Origin: Arthrobacter burdickii
GTDB taxonomy: Bacteria; Actinomycetota; Actinomycetes; Actinomycetales; Micrococcaceae
Length of the DNA: 64,000 nucleotides
Assembly: GCF_030433645.1 (NCBI RefSeq)
Contig: NZ_JAROCG010000002.1
Coordinates: forward strand, 62,001 to 126,000
Direction: 5' to 3'
In this document: one piece after another, positions 1 to 8,575 of the stretch
Layout of the letters: each line of letters opens with the position of its first letter
How positions within the stretch are numbered: position 1 is the stretch's first letter
Position numbers and translations under genes: made by a program
The notes under the pieces: generated by a model
The model's input: the letters and a program-made list of their open reading frames with translations, nothing else
Database searches by the model: none
Told to the model about the DNA's origin: nothing

Positions 1-345
1 ATCCCCGAGGAGCTCATCTCCTGGAAGCGCGAGGGCTCGGTGAAGCCGGCCTGGACGTCCGGCGCGAGCATCAGCGGGCCGCGGTTCAGCGGGTCCTACT
101 GGGGCGCCAGTGGTGGTGGCTTCAACGGCGGCGCCCCGGCTCCCTCCAAGAGCGTGGGACGTGTGCAGCCCCAGAAGGAGGTCGTCTCGGTCGCAGTGGG
201 GGACCGGGTCAACCACGCCAGTTTCGGGAACGGCACCGTCCTGTCCGTCGAGGGGGCCGGCGACAAGACCGTGGCGAAGGTGCGGTTCGACGTCGGGGAG
301 AAGCGGCTGCTGCTGCGCTACGCCCCGCTGACCAAGGTCGCCTGA
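1..345 (+). CDS. pcrA: ATP-dependent DNA helicase PcrA/UvrD, C-terminal fragment
   Basis: The window opens inside this gene; only the last 114 codons, read in frame 1, are present and they end at TGA 343-345. The visible part is the poorly conserved tail of the actinobacterial PcrA/UvrD family: a Gly/Ser/Ala-rich linker followed by a Tudor-like module with GDRVNHASFGNGTVLSVEG and a final basic/hydrophobic segment ending KRLLLRYAPLTKVA. In this family that module binds RNA polymerase or the nucleoprotein substrate, while the helicase motifs lie upstream, outside the window. PcrA is an SF1A helicase acting in repair and replication-fork rescue. The assignment rests on the tail alone, so it is good but not certain. 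The next gene, sucC, is 187 nt downstream and is probably a separate unit. Confidence 0.82.
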   Translation: MPEELISWKREGSVKPAWTSGASISGPRFSGSYWGASGGGFNGGAPAPSKSVGRVQPQKEVVSVAVGDRVNHASFGNGTVLSVEGAGDKTVAKVRFDVGEKRLLLRYAPLTKVA

Positions 346-532
346 CGCGGGTTCCGGAGCCGCCCCCGGCACGGGTTCCGGGGGTAGAAAACCCGGTAAT
401 TCCGGGCATTTCTTCTACAAAAGATAGAAGTGTGGCCTTACTCACTAAACCGGTACTCTGGGGAAGGCCTCAGGGCCGAGGGGCTAAAGTTCCCTCTTGT
501 AAACCTACTTCGACGTAGAAGGACTCTAGCCC
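346..532 (+). promoter_or_regulatory. sucC upstream region with small inverted repeat
   Basis: This is the most AT-rich stretch near the left end and presumably holds the sucCD promoter. It contains the inverted repeat CTTCTA (412-417) / TAGAAG (425-430). An SD-like GAAGGAC lies at about 518-524, ahead of the GTG start at 533. I cannot assign -35 and -10 boxes with confidence, nor name a regulator for the repeat. Confidence 0.35.
363..384 (+). terminator. possible weak hairpin after pcrA
   Basis: Inverted repeat CCCCCGG / CCGGGGG (363-369 and 378-384) with an 8-nt loop, 18 nt past the pcrA stop, followed by TAGAAAACC and no T-tract. It may end pcrA transcription. The stem is short and the call is tentative. 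Confidence 0.35.
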
Positions 533-1699
533 GTGGACCTGTTTGAATATCAGGCGCGCGATCTCTTTGAGGCACACGGAGTTCCCGTGCTCGCCGGCAT
601 CGTGGCGCACACCCCAGAAGAAGCAAAGGCAGCAGCCGAGAAGATCGGCGGCGTCGTCGTCGTCAAGGCACAGGTCAAGGTGGGCGGTCGCGGCAAGGCC
701 GGCGGCGTCAAGGTCGCCAAGACCCCCGACGAGGCCTATTCCTATGCTTCGGACATCCTCGGGATGGACATCAAGGGGCACACGGTCCACACGGTGATGA
801 TCGCGCAGGGCGCGGACATCGCCGAGGAATACTACTTCTCCGTCCTGCTCGACCGGTCCAACCGCAACTACCTGGCCATGTGCTCGGTCGAGGGCGGCAT
901 GGAGATCGAGCAGCTCGCAGTCGAGCGTCCCGAGGCACTCGCCCGGATCGCCGTGGACGCGGGGACCGGCATCGACCAGGCCAAGGCCGAGGAGATCGTC
1001 GACGCCGCAGGCTTCGCACCCGAGTTGCGTGAGGGCGTCGTGAACACGATCCTCAAGCTGTGGGACGTCTTCGTGAAGGAGGACGCCACGCTCGTCGAGG
1101 TCAACCCGCTCGTCAAGACCGGCAGCGGCGACATCCTCGCACTGGACGGCAAGGTCACCATCGACGAGAACGCCGGGTTCCGCCACGCGGACCACGCCGC
1201 CCTCGAGGACAAGGACGCCGCGGACCCCCTCGAGGCCAAGGCCAAGGAGAACGACCTCAACTACGTCAAGCTCGACGGTGAGGTCGGCATCATCGGCAAC
1301 GGCGCCGGGCTGGTCATGTCCACCCTCGACGTCGTCGCCTACGCCGGCGAGGCCCACGGCAACGTGAAGCCCGCCAACTTCCTGGACATCGGAGGTGGAG
1401 CGTCCGCCGAGGTCATGGCCGCCGGTCTGGACGTCATCCTCAACGACAGCCAGGTCAAGAGCGTCTTCGTGAACGTCTTCGGCGGCATCACCGCATGCGA
1501 CGCCGTCGCCAACGGCATCGTCAGCGCCCTCGAGATCCTCGGCGACGAGGCCAACAAGCCCCTCGTGGTGCGCCTGGACGGCAACAACGTCGAAGAGGGC
1601 CGCCGCATCCTCGCCGAGGCCAACCACCCGCTGGTGACCATCGCCGACACCATGGACGAAGGCGCCGACAAGGCCGCCGCGCTGGCCTACGGAAAGTAA
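533..1699 (+). CDS. sucC: Succinyl-CoA synthetase (ADP-forming) beta subunit
   Basis: The 388-aa protein is the beta subunit of succinate--CoA ligase, which with SucD interconverts succinyl-CoA and succinate with ATP or GTP formation in the cytosolic TCA cycle. It has the full family length. The N-terminal ATP-grasp domain starts with [19 protein letters not shown] and carries the nucleotide-binding segment [15 protein letters not shown] (about residues 44-58). The C-terminal CoA-ligase domain shows [22 protein letters not shown] and [10 protein letters not shown]. The start is GTG at 533; GAAGGAC 9-15 nt upstream supports it, and it gives the family N-terminus. sucD follows after 12 nt, so the two form one operon. 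Confidence 0.97.
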   Translation: MDLFEYQARDLFEAHGVPVLAGIVAHTPEEAKAAAEKIGGVVVVKAQVKVGGRGKAGGVKVAKTPDEAYSYASDILGMDIKGHTVHTVMIAQGADIAEEYYFSVLLDRSNRNYLAMCSVEGGMEIEQLAVERPEALARIAVDAGTGIDQAKAEEIVDAAGFAPELREGVVNTILKLWDVFVKEDATLVEVNPLVKTGSGDILALDGKVTIDENAGFRHADHAALEDKDAADPLEAKAKENDLNYVKLDGEVGIIGNGAGLVMSTLDVVAYAGEAHGNVKPANFLDIGGGASAEVMAAGLDVILNDSQVKSVFVNVFGGITACDAVANGIVSALEILGDEANKPLVVRLDGNNVEEGRRILAEANHPLVTIADTMDEGADKAAALAYGK

Positions 1700-1711
1700 A
1701 GGGTTCCCCAC

Positions 1712-2614
1712 ATGTCTATCTACCTCAACAAGGACTCGAAGGTCATCGTCCAGGGCATCACCGGCGGCGAGGGCACCAAGCACACCGCCCTCATGCTGAA
1801 GGCCGGAACCCAGGTCGTCGGCGGCGTCAACGCCCGCAAGGCCGGCACCACCGTCACCCACGGCGACGTCACCCTCCCCGTCTACGGCACCGTCGAGGAA
1901 GCAATCCGTGAGACCGGCGCCGACGTGTCGATCGTCTTCGTGCCGCCGGCCTTCACCAAGGACGCCGTCGTCGAGGCCATCGAGGCCGGTATCGGCCTCG
2001 TCGTCGTCATCACCGAAGGCGTTCCCGTGCAGGACTCGGCCGAGTTCTGGGCCCTCGCCCAGTCGAAGGTCGACGCCGATGGCAAGCAGGTCACGCGGAT
2101 CATCGGCCCCAACTGCCCGGGCATCATCACGCCCGGCGAGTCCCTCGTGGGCATCACCCCCGCGAACATCACCGGCAAGGGCGGCGTGGGCCTCGTCTCG
2201 AAGTCGGGCACGCTGACCTACCAGATGATGTTCGAACTGCGCGACCTCGGTTTCTCCACGGCCATCGGCATCGGTGGCGACCCGGTCATCGGGACCACCC
2301 ACATCGACGCCCTGGCGGCCTTCGAGGCGGATCCCGAGACCAAGGCGATCGTGATGATCGGTGAGATCGGCGGAGACGCCGAGGAGCGTGCCGCCGAGTT
2401 CATCAAGGCTAACGTCACCAAGCCGGTCGTCGGCTACGTGGCGGGCTTCACGGCTCCCGAGGGCAAGACCATGGGCCACGCCGGTGCCATCGTCTCCGGC
2501 TCGGCAGGAACCGCGCAGGCCAAGAAGGAGGCCCTCGAAGCCGCCGGCGTCAAGGTGGGCAAGACCCCCTCCGAGACCGCGAAGCTCCTTCGCGAGGTCT
2601 ACGCGACGCTCTGA
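1712..2614 (+). CDS. sucD: Succinyl-CoA synthetase alpha subunit
   Basis: The 300-aa alpha subunit carries the CoA-binding Rossmann domain (N-terminal, [24 protein letters not shown]) and the ligase domain with the phosphohistidine loop. The active-site His is residue 256 in [29 protein letters not shown] marks the conserved central motif. It is 12 nt downstream of sucC and is followed by a strong hairpin, so sucCD is a two-gene operon. The product works with SucC in the only substrate-level phosphorylation step of the TCA cycle. Confidence 0.97.
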   Translation: MSIYLNKDSKVIVQGITGGEGTKHTALMLKAGTQVVGGVNARKAGTTVTHGDVTLPVYGTVEEAIRETGADVSIVFVPPAFTKDAVVEAIEAGIGLVVVITEGVPVQDSAEFWALAQSKVDADGKQVTRIIGPNCPGIITPGESLVGITPANITGKGGVGLVSKSGTLTYQMMFELRDLGFSTAIGIGGDPVIGTTHIDALAAFEADPETKAIVMIGEIGGDAEERAAEFIKANVTKPVVGYVAGFTAPEGKTMGHAGAIVSGSAGTAQAKKEALEAAGVKVGKTPSETAKLLREVYATL

Positions 2615-2631
2615 TCCACGTGCCACCCCGA

Positions 2632-2663
2632 CAGCCTCCCCCGCATCCGTGCGGGGGAGGCTG
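2632..2663 (+). terminator. Rho-independent-type terminator of sucCD
   Basis: A perfect 14-bp stem (CAGCCTCCCCCGCA / TGCGGGGGAGGCTG) with a TCCG loop lies 17 nt past the sucD stop and is followed by CCGCGTTTAAT. A long GC-rich stem with a poor T-tract is usual for actinobacterial terminators. Confidence 0.8.
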
Positions 2664-2835
2664 CCGCGTTTAATGCCCCGATCAGGCGCGCCGGCTCCGG
2701 GCGGGAATACCCTCCCGGAGCGCCGGTGCAAGGAAACGGCGGACGACCCCGGGCGGTAGGGCGGCACCCTCGCTGCTTGTAAGGTGGCGACAGGGGAACC
2801 ATCGATTGCGTCAGGCAAGCTTCTAGGAGATTTTC

Positions 2836-3891
2836 ATGCGCGCCACCATCATCCACGGGCCCGGCGACATCCGCGTCGAGGACCGCGACTATCCCACAAT
2901 CATCCGTCCCACGGACGCGGTCGTACGAGTCACGGCCTCGTGCGTCTGCGGATCGGACCTCTGGCCCTACCGCGGCGTCCGTCCCACGAAGGAGCCCAAG
3001 GCAATCGGCCACGAGTTCGTCGGCGTCGTGGAATCCGTGGGCGACGACGTCCGGGACCTCGCGGTCGGCGACTTCGTGATCGCCCCCTTCGTCGACAGCT
3101 GCGGCAAGTGCCCGCAGTGCCTGAACGGCGTCACCGTCGCCTGCGACCACCTCGCGGGCTGGGGCAGCACCGACGAGCACGGCGATTTCCTGCAGGGCGG
3201 CCAGGGCGAGGCCGTGCGCGTCCCCCAGGCGGACGGCACGCTCCGCAGGGTCGATGGCGTGACCGAGCCCGACGCCGCCCTCACCGCCAGCCTCCTGACC
3301 CTCTCCGACGTCATGTCGACCGGCCACCACGCCGCCGTGTCGGCGAACGTGGGCCCGGGCAGCACCGTCGTCGTCGTCGGCGACGGGGCGGTCGGCCTGT
3401 GCGGGGTCCTCGCCGCCAAGCGCCTCGGCGCGGAGCGCATCATCGCGATGTCCCGCCACGAGGACCGCCAGGCCCTCGCCCGCGAGTTCGGGGCCACCGA
3501 CATCGTCGCGGAGCGCGGCGGCGAGGGCGTGGCGAAGGTGCGCGAACTGCTCGGGGGAGTGCTCGCGGACTCGGTCCTCGAGTGCGTGGGCACCAAGGAG
3601 TCCATGGACCAGGCGCTGCGCAGCACGCGTCCGGGTGGGCACCTCGGCTTCGTCGGGGTCCCCGCGGGTGGGCCCGAGCTGCCGGTCAGCCTCCTCTTCG
3701 CGAAGAACATCACCGTGGGCGGCGGCATGGCCCCGGCCCACACGTACATCCCCGAACTGCTGAAGGACGTCCTGGACGGGACGATCAACCCGGGCCGGGT
3801 GTTCGACGTCGAGATGCCGCTCGAGGAGGTCGCCGAGGCGTACCGGGCGATGGACGAGCGGCGCGCCATCAAGGTGCTGCTCAAGCCATGA
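2836..3891 (+). CDS. Zinc-dependent alcohol dehydrogenase family protein (MDR)
   Basis: A 351-aa medium-chain dehydrogenase/reductase. Catalytic zinc ligands are seen as C38 in CVCGSDLW and H59-E60 in GHEFVGVV; the structural zinc site is CGKCPQCLNGVTVACDH (about residues 92-108). The Rossmann motif is VVVVGDGAVGLCGVLAAK (about 176-193). A good SD, AGGAG, sits 6 nt before the ATG. The substrate is not deducible; close relatives are annotated as threonine/sorbitol-type or IMP-dehydrogenase-like alcohol dehydrogenases. The stop overlaps the start of the next gene (ATGA), so the SRPBCC protein is translated coupled to it. Confidence 0.9.
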   Translation: MRATIIHGPGDIRVEDRDYPTIIRPTDAVVRVTASCVCGSDLWPYRGVRPTKEPKAIGHEFVGVVESVGDDVRDLAVGDFVIAPFVDSCGKCPQCLNGVTVACDHLAGWGSTDEHGDFLQGGQGEAVRVPQADGTLRRVDGVTEPDAALTASLLTLSDVMSTGHHAAVSANVGPGSTVVVVGDGAVGLCGVLAAKRLGAERIIAMSRHEDRQALAREFGATDIVAERGGEGVAKVRELLGGVLADSVLECVGTKESMDQALRSTRPGGHLGFVGVPAGGPELPVSLLFAKNITVGGGMAPAHTYIPELLKDVLDGTINPGRVFDVEMPLEEVAEAYRAMDERRAIKVLLKP

Positions 3892-4361
3892 CCCGGCGCA
3901 CCCCCGGCCCGGACTCCGCCTACCTCATCTCCCGTGAGCGGCTCATTGACGCACCGGCGGCCCGCATCTTCGAGGTCCTCGCGACGCCGGCCCTGCACAG
4001 CGTGATCGACGGATCGGGAACCGTGCGGGGCGAGCAGCCCAACGGTCCGTCCCGCCTGTCGCCGGGTGCGAAGTTCGGCATGGACATGAAGCTGGGGAGC
4101 CGGTACAGGATCCTCAACCACGTGGTCGAGTTCGAGGAGGGCCGCCGCATCGCGTGGCGGCACTTCTCGGCGCACGTCTGGCGCTACACGCTCGAGCCCC
4201 GCGGCGATGGCACGCTGGTGCGTGAGGAGTGGGACGGCAGGGCGGTGCCCTGGAGATTCGTCTTCCGGCTCACCGGCTTCACGCGCCGCCATCCGGCCAG
4301 CATCGAGGCGACGCTCGCCAAGCTCGAGGACTACGTGCTGCGGGAGCCGGACGCCGCGTAG
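3888..4361 (+). CDS. SRPBCC family (START/Bet v1-like) protein
   Basis: A 157-aa protein of the polyketide cyclase/START-like SRPBCC fold: a strand-rich beginning RERLIDAPAARIFEVLATP, the conserved glycine-rich turn region and a long C-terminal helix (SIEATLAKLEDYVL) that closes the hydrophobic cavity. These proteins bind small lipophilic ligands, and some are cyclases or aromatase-like enzymes; nothing here fixes the ligand. The start at 3888 gives a 4-nt overlap with the dehydrogenase. An open frame continues upstream, but it is only the shadow of the dehydrogenase. Confidence 0.82.
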   Translation: MTRRTPGPDSAYLISRERLIDAPAARIFEVLATPALHSVIDGSGTVRGEQPNGPSRLSPGAKFGMDMKLGSRYRILNHVVEFEEGRRIAWRHFSAHVWRYTLEPRGDGTLVREEWDGRAVPWRFVFRLTGFTRRHPASIEATLAKLEDYVLREPDAA

Positions 4362-4434
4362 GTGCAGCCCGTCGCTCAGGACGGGACGCCGGGTGGGACC
4401 CGCTCAGGATGGAACGCCGGCATGCCGCCGCGGC

Positions 4435-5367
4435 TCATGGGACGCGCAGCTCTTCGGGCTGCACGACGATGTCCACCAGGGCGCCGTTGCGCCACACCGT
4501 CATCTCCATCCGGCGGCCGATCGCGGTGTCGACCATCAGCTTCTGGATGCCCGTGGCACTGCGAACGGGTATGTGATCGAGCGAGATGACCACGTCCCCG
4601 GCGCGCGCTCCGGCGCCGGCGGCGGGACTGCCGGCGACGACGGAAGCCACCTGCATCCCCGTGGGCGAACCGACACGGGCCGCGATCTCCGGGATGAGCG
4701 GGATCTGGGCCCCGACGACGCCCAGCCACGCACGGCGCACGCGGCCCCTGGTGGTGAGCGCGTCGATGATCTCCCGCGTCGTCGTGTTGATGGGGACGGC
4801 CAGGCCGAGCCCGATACCGGCGACGGCCGTGTTGACGCCCACCATGCGTCCTGCGCTGTCGGCGAGCACGCCCCCGCTGCTGCCCGGATTCAGGGTCGCG
4901 TCGGTCTGGATGACCTCATCCACCACGCGTCCGGACACCGTGGGGAGGGACCGGCCGAGTGCGGACACGATTCCCGCGGTGACGCTGCCTGCCATGCCGA
5001 GCGGGTTGCCGAGTGCCACCACGAGCTGCCCGACCCGGAGCCGGGAGGCGTCGCCCCAGGGCACGGGCGGGGGAGTGCGGCCGTCCGCCGCGAGGACGGC
5101 GAGGTCCGAGAGCGGGTCCTTGCCGACCACGTGGGCGGGCAGTACCGATCCGTCGCCGAACGCGACCTCGATACGCTGCGCGCCGGCGACGACGTGCGCG
5201 CTCGTCAGCAGGTGCCCATCGGTCGAGATCACGGATGCGCTGCCTGCGCCGGAGCCGCGGGCGGTGTGCACCGACACCGCCGCCACCGAGGGCAGTGTGG
5301 ATTCGGCGATGCGCACGATCGCCGCCGAGTACGCGTCGAGCGCCTCCTGCTCGTCCATGCGCACCAT
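4435..5367 (-). CDS. Trypsin-like serine protease with PDZ domain (HtrA/DegP type, S1C)
   Basis: A 310-aa S1C protease. The catalytic triad is visible: H58 in LLTSAHVV, D88 in DPLSDLAVL and S164 in LNPGSSGGVL. A PDZ domain occupies about residues 220-300 (GMQVASVVAGSPAAGAGARAG). The start ATG at 5367 has GGAG 7 nt upstream; a second ATG at 5358 is also possible. Unlike most HtrA proteins I see no signal peptide or membrane anchor before the protease domain, since the longer upstream frame overlaps the neighbouring gene's regulatory end and has no hydrophobic segment. It may act in the cytosol or be anchored by a partner. It is convergent with the SRPBCC gene. Confidence 0.88.
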   Translation of the reverse strand: MVRMDEQEALDAYSAAIVRIAESTLPSVAAVSVHTARGSGAGSASVISTDGHLLTSAHVVAGAQRIEVAFGDGSVLPAHVVGKDPLSDLAVLAADGRTPPPVPWGDASRLRVGQLVVALGNPLGMAGSVTAGIVSALGRSLPTVSGRVVDEVIQTDATLNPGSSGGVLADSAGRMVGVNTAVAGIGLGLAVPINTTTREIIDALTTRGRVRRAWLGVVGAQIPLIPEIAARVGSPTGMQVASVVAGSPAAGAGARAGDVVISLDHIPVRSATGIQKLMVDTAIGRRMEMTVWRNGALVDIVVQPEELRVP

Positions 5368-5435
5368 TCCAGCACTCCGGCGGTCGCCGGGTAACGCCGT
5401 TCGCGCAGGGCGCACGGCGTTCCTCAGGTGCCGGA

Positions 5436-6536
5436 TCAGGCCACGGACGTGCCGAAGAGCAGGCCGAGCAGGTAGGTCACCGCGGCCGCACCGAGCCCGA
5501 TCGCCAGCTGCCGGAGCGCCAGCCGCAGCGGCGAGGCGCCCGACAGCAGGGCGACGACAGCACCCGTGGCCAGCAGTGCCAGTCCCACCAGGACGCACGC
5601 GACGACGACGGCCGTGACGCCGCTGAGGCCCACGAGGTACGGGAGCACCGGAATGATGGCACCCGAGGCGAAGAAGCAGAAGCTCGAGGCCGCGGCGCCG
5701 AGGCCGGTGCCGACCGCCTCGTGCTCGTCGACGGCGTCGTCCTCCTCGGGCTGGAGGGAGAAGCTCGGGTCGCAGTCGCAGCTGTACAGGCCGAGGCGCT
5801 CCGCCGCGCGGTGCTCGGCAGCCGCTGGCGTCATCCCCCTCGCGCGGTAGACGAGCACCAGCTCGTTCGCCGCGATGTCGAGTTCCTTCGCCGCCGTGAG
5901 GGTGATCTGCGTGGGGCGCGTCGCCGACAGCAGCTCGCGCTGGGACCGGACGGACACGTATTCACCGGCGCCCATCGACAGGGCACCGGCCAGCAGTCCG
6001 GCCAGCCCGCTGAACAGGATGAACGAGGTCGAGACGCCGGTGGCACCGATTCCCATGACCAGCGCGAGGTTGCTGACGAGCCCGTCGTTCGCGCCGAAGA
6101 CCGCGGCCCGGAAGTTCCCGGACAGCCGGTTGCGGCCGCGGGTCGCCAGACCACGCACCACTTCCTCGTGGATCTGCTCATCGGCGACCATGGCGCTCGT
6201 GGCGGAGGGGTCGGTCGCGTACGGGGACCGTCCTTCGGCACGCTGCGCGAGGGCCAGGACGAAGACCGATCCGAAGCGCCGTGCGAGCACGCCGAGGATC
6301 CGGTTGCGGACGGAGGGCCTCAGGGGGCGTCCGACGTCGTTGCCGAGCAGTTCGAGCCAGTGCGCCTCGTGGCGGCCTTCCGCCTCGGCCAGGCCGAGGA
6401 GGATCTCACGCTCCTCGCCCGTCCTGCGGCGGGCGAGGTCGCGGTAGGTGGCGGCCTCGCCCCGCTCGTCGGCGAGGTACTGGCGCCAGCGCTTGATGTC
6501 GTTCCGGGAGGGGGACTGCTGCTCAGGGGATGTCAC
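5436..6536 (-). CDS. VIT1/CCC1 family iron/manganese transporter with N-terminal ferritin-like domain
   Basis: A 366-aa membrane protein. The N-terminal 140 or so residues are rubrerythrin/ferritin-like helices rich in E and H (EREILLGLAEAEGRHEAHW), as in the cytosolic domain of MbfA-type VIT proteins. The C-terminal part is the VIT1/CCC1 domain: GANDGLVSNLALVMGIGATG, GLLAGALSMGAGEYVSVRSQ and two more hydrophobic hairpins near the end. Known relatives move Fe2+ or Mn2+ out of the cytoplasm. The start is the GTG at 6536, which has GGAG 7 nt upstream; the ATG 45 codons further up lacks support and would add a basic, Arg/Pro-rich stretch. Confidence 0.88.
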   Translation of the reverse strand: MTSPEQQSPSRNDIKRWRQYLADERGEAATYRDLARRRTGEEREILLGLAEAEGRHEAHWLELLGNDVGRPLRPSVRNRILGVLARRFGSVFVLALAQRAEGRSPYATDPSATSAMVADEQIHEEVVRGLATRGRNRLSGNFRAAVFGANDGLVSNLALVMGIGATGVSTSFILFSGLAGLLAGALSMGAGEYVSVRSQRELLSATRPTQITLTAAKELDIAANELVLVYRARGMTPAAAEHRAAERLGLYSCDCDPSFSLQPEEDDAVDEHEAVGTGLGAAASSFCFFASGAIIPVLPYLVGLSGVTAVVVACVLVGLALLATGAVVALLSGASPLRLALRQLAIGLGAAAVTYLLGLLFGTSVA

Positions 6537-6844
6537 GGGGATGCTCCGGTGGTCGGGGTGCCCGTGCGTGCCGCGGCCGAAGCGGGGTGCTCCGGCCGGG
6601 GAACGCAGGTGCGCTGATTCGGCCGAAGGTCTCGCTCGCCGGGTGGATCCGGTGGACTGCCGGGCACCCATGGCGCCAGTATGTCGACAGGCCGCGCGTC
6701 CTCGGGACGCGGAGCTACTCCCCTTCGACCATCCATCCTACCGGACCGCCCCGGACCTCCGGGTCGCAGGTTCCGTCCCGGCGGGTCAGGTGTCGGAAGC
6801 CGGAGACCCGCGCTACAGTCGAACGGATAACAGGAAGCAGGCTT
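6537..6844. other. 308-nt divergent intergenic region
   Basis: Separates the VIT1-type transporter (minus) from the acyl-CoA ligase (plus) and must hold both promoters. AGGAAGCAGG at 6830-6839 is the ligase ribosome-binding site. I see no convincing hairpin, repeat or extra gene in it. Confidence 0.5.
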
Positions 6845-8575
6845 ATGGATTTGGCAGCCCGGCCCTGGGTGGAGAGCTACGCACCCGGCGTCCCCCGGTC
6901 CTTCGACGTGCCCGACGGCACGCTCTCCGACCTGCTCGATTCCTCGGTCCGCACCTACGGCGCAGCGACGGCGCTGGAATTCTTCGGTGCTTGCACGACG
7001 TACCGCGCCCTGGGCGACGCCGTCGCGCGCGGGGCGGCAGGCCTGCGCTCGCTCGGCGTAACCGCCGGTGACCGCGTGGCCCTCGTGCTGCCGAACTGTC
7101 CCCAGCACATCATCGCCTTCTACGCCGTCCTCCGCCTCGGGGCGATCGTCGTCGAGCACAACCCGCTCTACACCGACCGCGAGCTGAGGCACCAGTTCGA
7201 GGACCACGGAGCGAAGGTGGCGATCGTCTGGGACCGGGTGGCCCCGCGGGTCCAGCGGCTACCCGGGGACATCCCGGTCACCGCGATCGTGACGGTCGAC
7301 CTCATCCGGGCGATGCCCGCATCGCGCCGCCTCGCCCTGAGACTGCCGGTCCGCCGGGCCCGCGATGCGAGGGCCGCGCTCACGACGACGGAGAAACCGG
7401 CCGGTCCCCGGGCCGTACTGCCGTGGCGGGACCTGCTCCGCCACCGGCCCCTGCCGCACCGGCATCCCCGCCCGGCACCGCAGGACACGGCCGTCCTGCA
7501 GTACACCAGCGGCACCACCGGCGCGCCCAAGGGCGCGGTCCTCACGCATCGGAACCTGCTGGCCAACGCCGCCCAGGGCCGCGCCTGGGTGCCCGGCCTC
7601 GAGGCGGGGCGTGAGACCGTCTACGCCGTCCTGCCGATGTTCCACGCCTACGGCCTCACGCTGTGCCTGACGTTCGCGATGAGCATCGGTGCCCGCCTCG
7701 TCCTCTTCCCCCGGTTCGACGTCGGACTGGTGCTCGACGCCGCCCGGAAGAGCCCACCCACCTTCCTGCCCGCCGTACCGCCCATCTACGACAGGCTCGC
7801 AGCGGGCGCTGCGGAACGCGGAGCGGACCTCCGCAGCATCCGGTTCGCGATCTCCGGCGCCATGAACCTCCCCCAGTCCACGGTGCAGACCTGGGAGGCG
7901 GCAACCGGTGGCTACCTGATCGAGGGCTACGGACTGACGGAGACCTCGCCCGTGGCGGCGGGCAACCCGATCGGTCCCACCCGGCGTCCGGGCACCGTCG
8001 GGGTGCCGTTCCCCGGCACCGACGTGCGGATCGTCGACCCGGAGGACACCACCCGGGACCGCGGGCCGGGCGAGGCAGGGGAGCTGCTCATCCGCGGGCC
8101 CCAGGTGTTCGGGGGCTACTGGCGCAAACCGGACGAGACCCACGCGGCACTGCTCGACGAAGGCTGGTTCCGTACCGGCGACATCGTCCGCATGGACGAG
8201 GACTGCTTCATCTCGATCGTCGACCGCATCAAGGAACTGATCATCACCGGCGGGTTCAACGTGGCGCCCTCCGAGGTGGAGGACGCGCTCCGGACCCATC
8301 CCGACGTGACGGATGCGGCCGTCGTCGGACTCCCGCGGGCCGGCGGGGGTGAGGACGTGGCCGCCGTCGTCGTCCTCGCCCCCGGTGCAAGCCTCGATGC
8401 CGAGGCACTCCGGTCCTTCTGCCGCACGGCGCTCGCAGCCTACAAGGTCCCACGCATCATCGTGCAGGCCGAGGACCTGCCCCGGTCCCTGATCGGCAAG
8501 GTCCTCCGGCGCGAGGTGCGCACCCAATTGCTCGACGATGGCCCTCGGGCCGAAGGAAAAGGTGACAATCGATGA
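6845..8575 (+). CDS. Long-chain fatty-acid--CoA ligase (AMP-binding, ANL superfamily)
   Basis: A 576-aa adenylate-forming enzyme, expected to activate a carboxylic acid as acyl-AMP and transfer it to CoA. The P-loop-like A3 motif is YTSGTTGAPKGAVLTH (about residues 220-235), the A5 motif IEGYGLTETSP (about 359-369), the hinge YFRTGD-type WFRTGDIVRMDE and D-rich DRIKELIITGGFNV, and the C-terminal catalytic Lys lies in SLIGKVLRRE. Length and motifs fit FadD-like long-chain ligases; chain length is inference. It overlaps the AI-2E gene by 4 nt (ATGA). Confidence 0.9.
   Translation: MDLAARPWVESYAPGVPRSFDVPDGTLSDLLDSSVRTYGAATALEFFGACTTYRALGDAVARGAAGLRSLGVTAGDRVALVLPNCPQHIIAFYAVLRLGAIVVEHNPLYTDRELRHQFEDHGAKVAIVWDRVAPRVQRLPGDIPVTAIVTVDLIRAMPASRRLALRLPVRRARDARAALTTTEKPAGPRAVLPWRDLLRHRPLPHRHPRPAPQDTAVLQYTSGTTGAPKGAVLTHRNLLANAAQGRAWVPGLEAGRETVYAVLPMFHAYGLTLCLTFAMSIGARLVLFPRFDVGLVLDAARKSPPTFLPAVPPIYDRLAAGAAERGADLRSIRFAISGAMNLPQSTVQTWEAATGGYLIEGYGLTETSPVAAGNPIGPTRRPGTVGVPFPGTDVRIVDPEDTTRDRGPGEAGELLIRGPQVFGGYWRKPDETHAALLDEGWFRTGDIVRMDEDCFISIVDRIKELIITGGFNVAPSEVEDALRTHPDVTDAAVVGLPRAGGGEDVAAVVVLAPGASLDAEALRSFCRTALAAYKVPRIIVQAEDLPRSLIGKVLRREVRTQLLDDGPRAEGKGDNR

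Noticed and set aside
470..2818. 782-codon open frame on the minus strand across sucCD
   Set aside because: Antisense shadow of two certain genes; its composition (Gly/Val/Asp/Leu low complexity) is that of GC-rich third-position bias. Similar long frames opposite other genes were dropped for the same reason.
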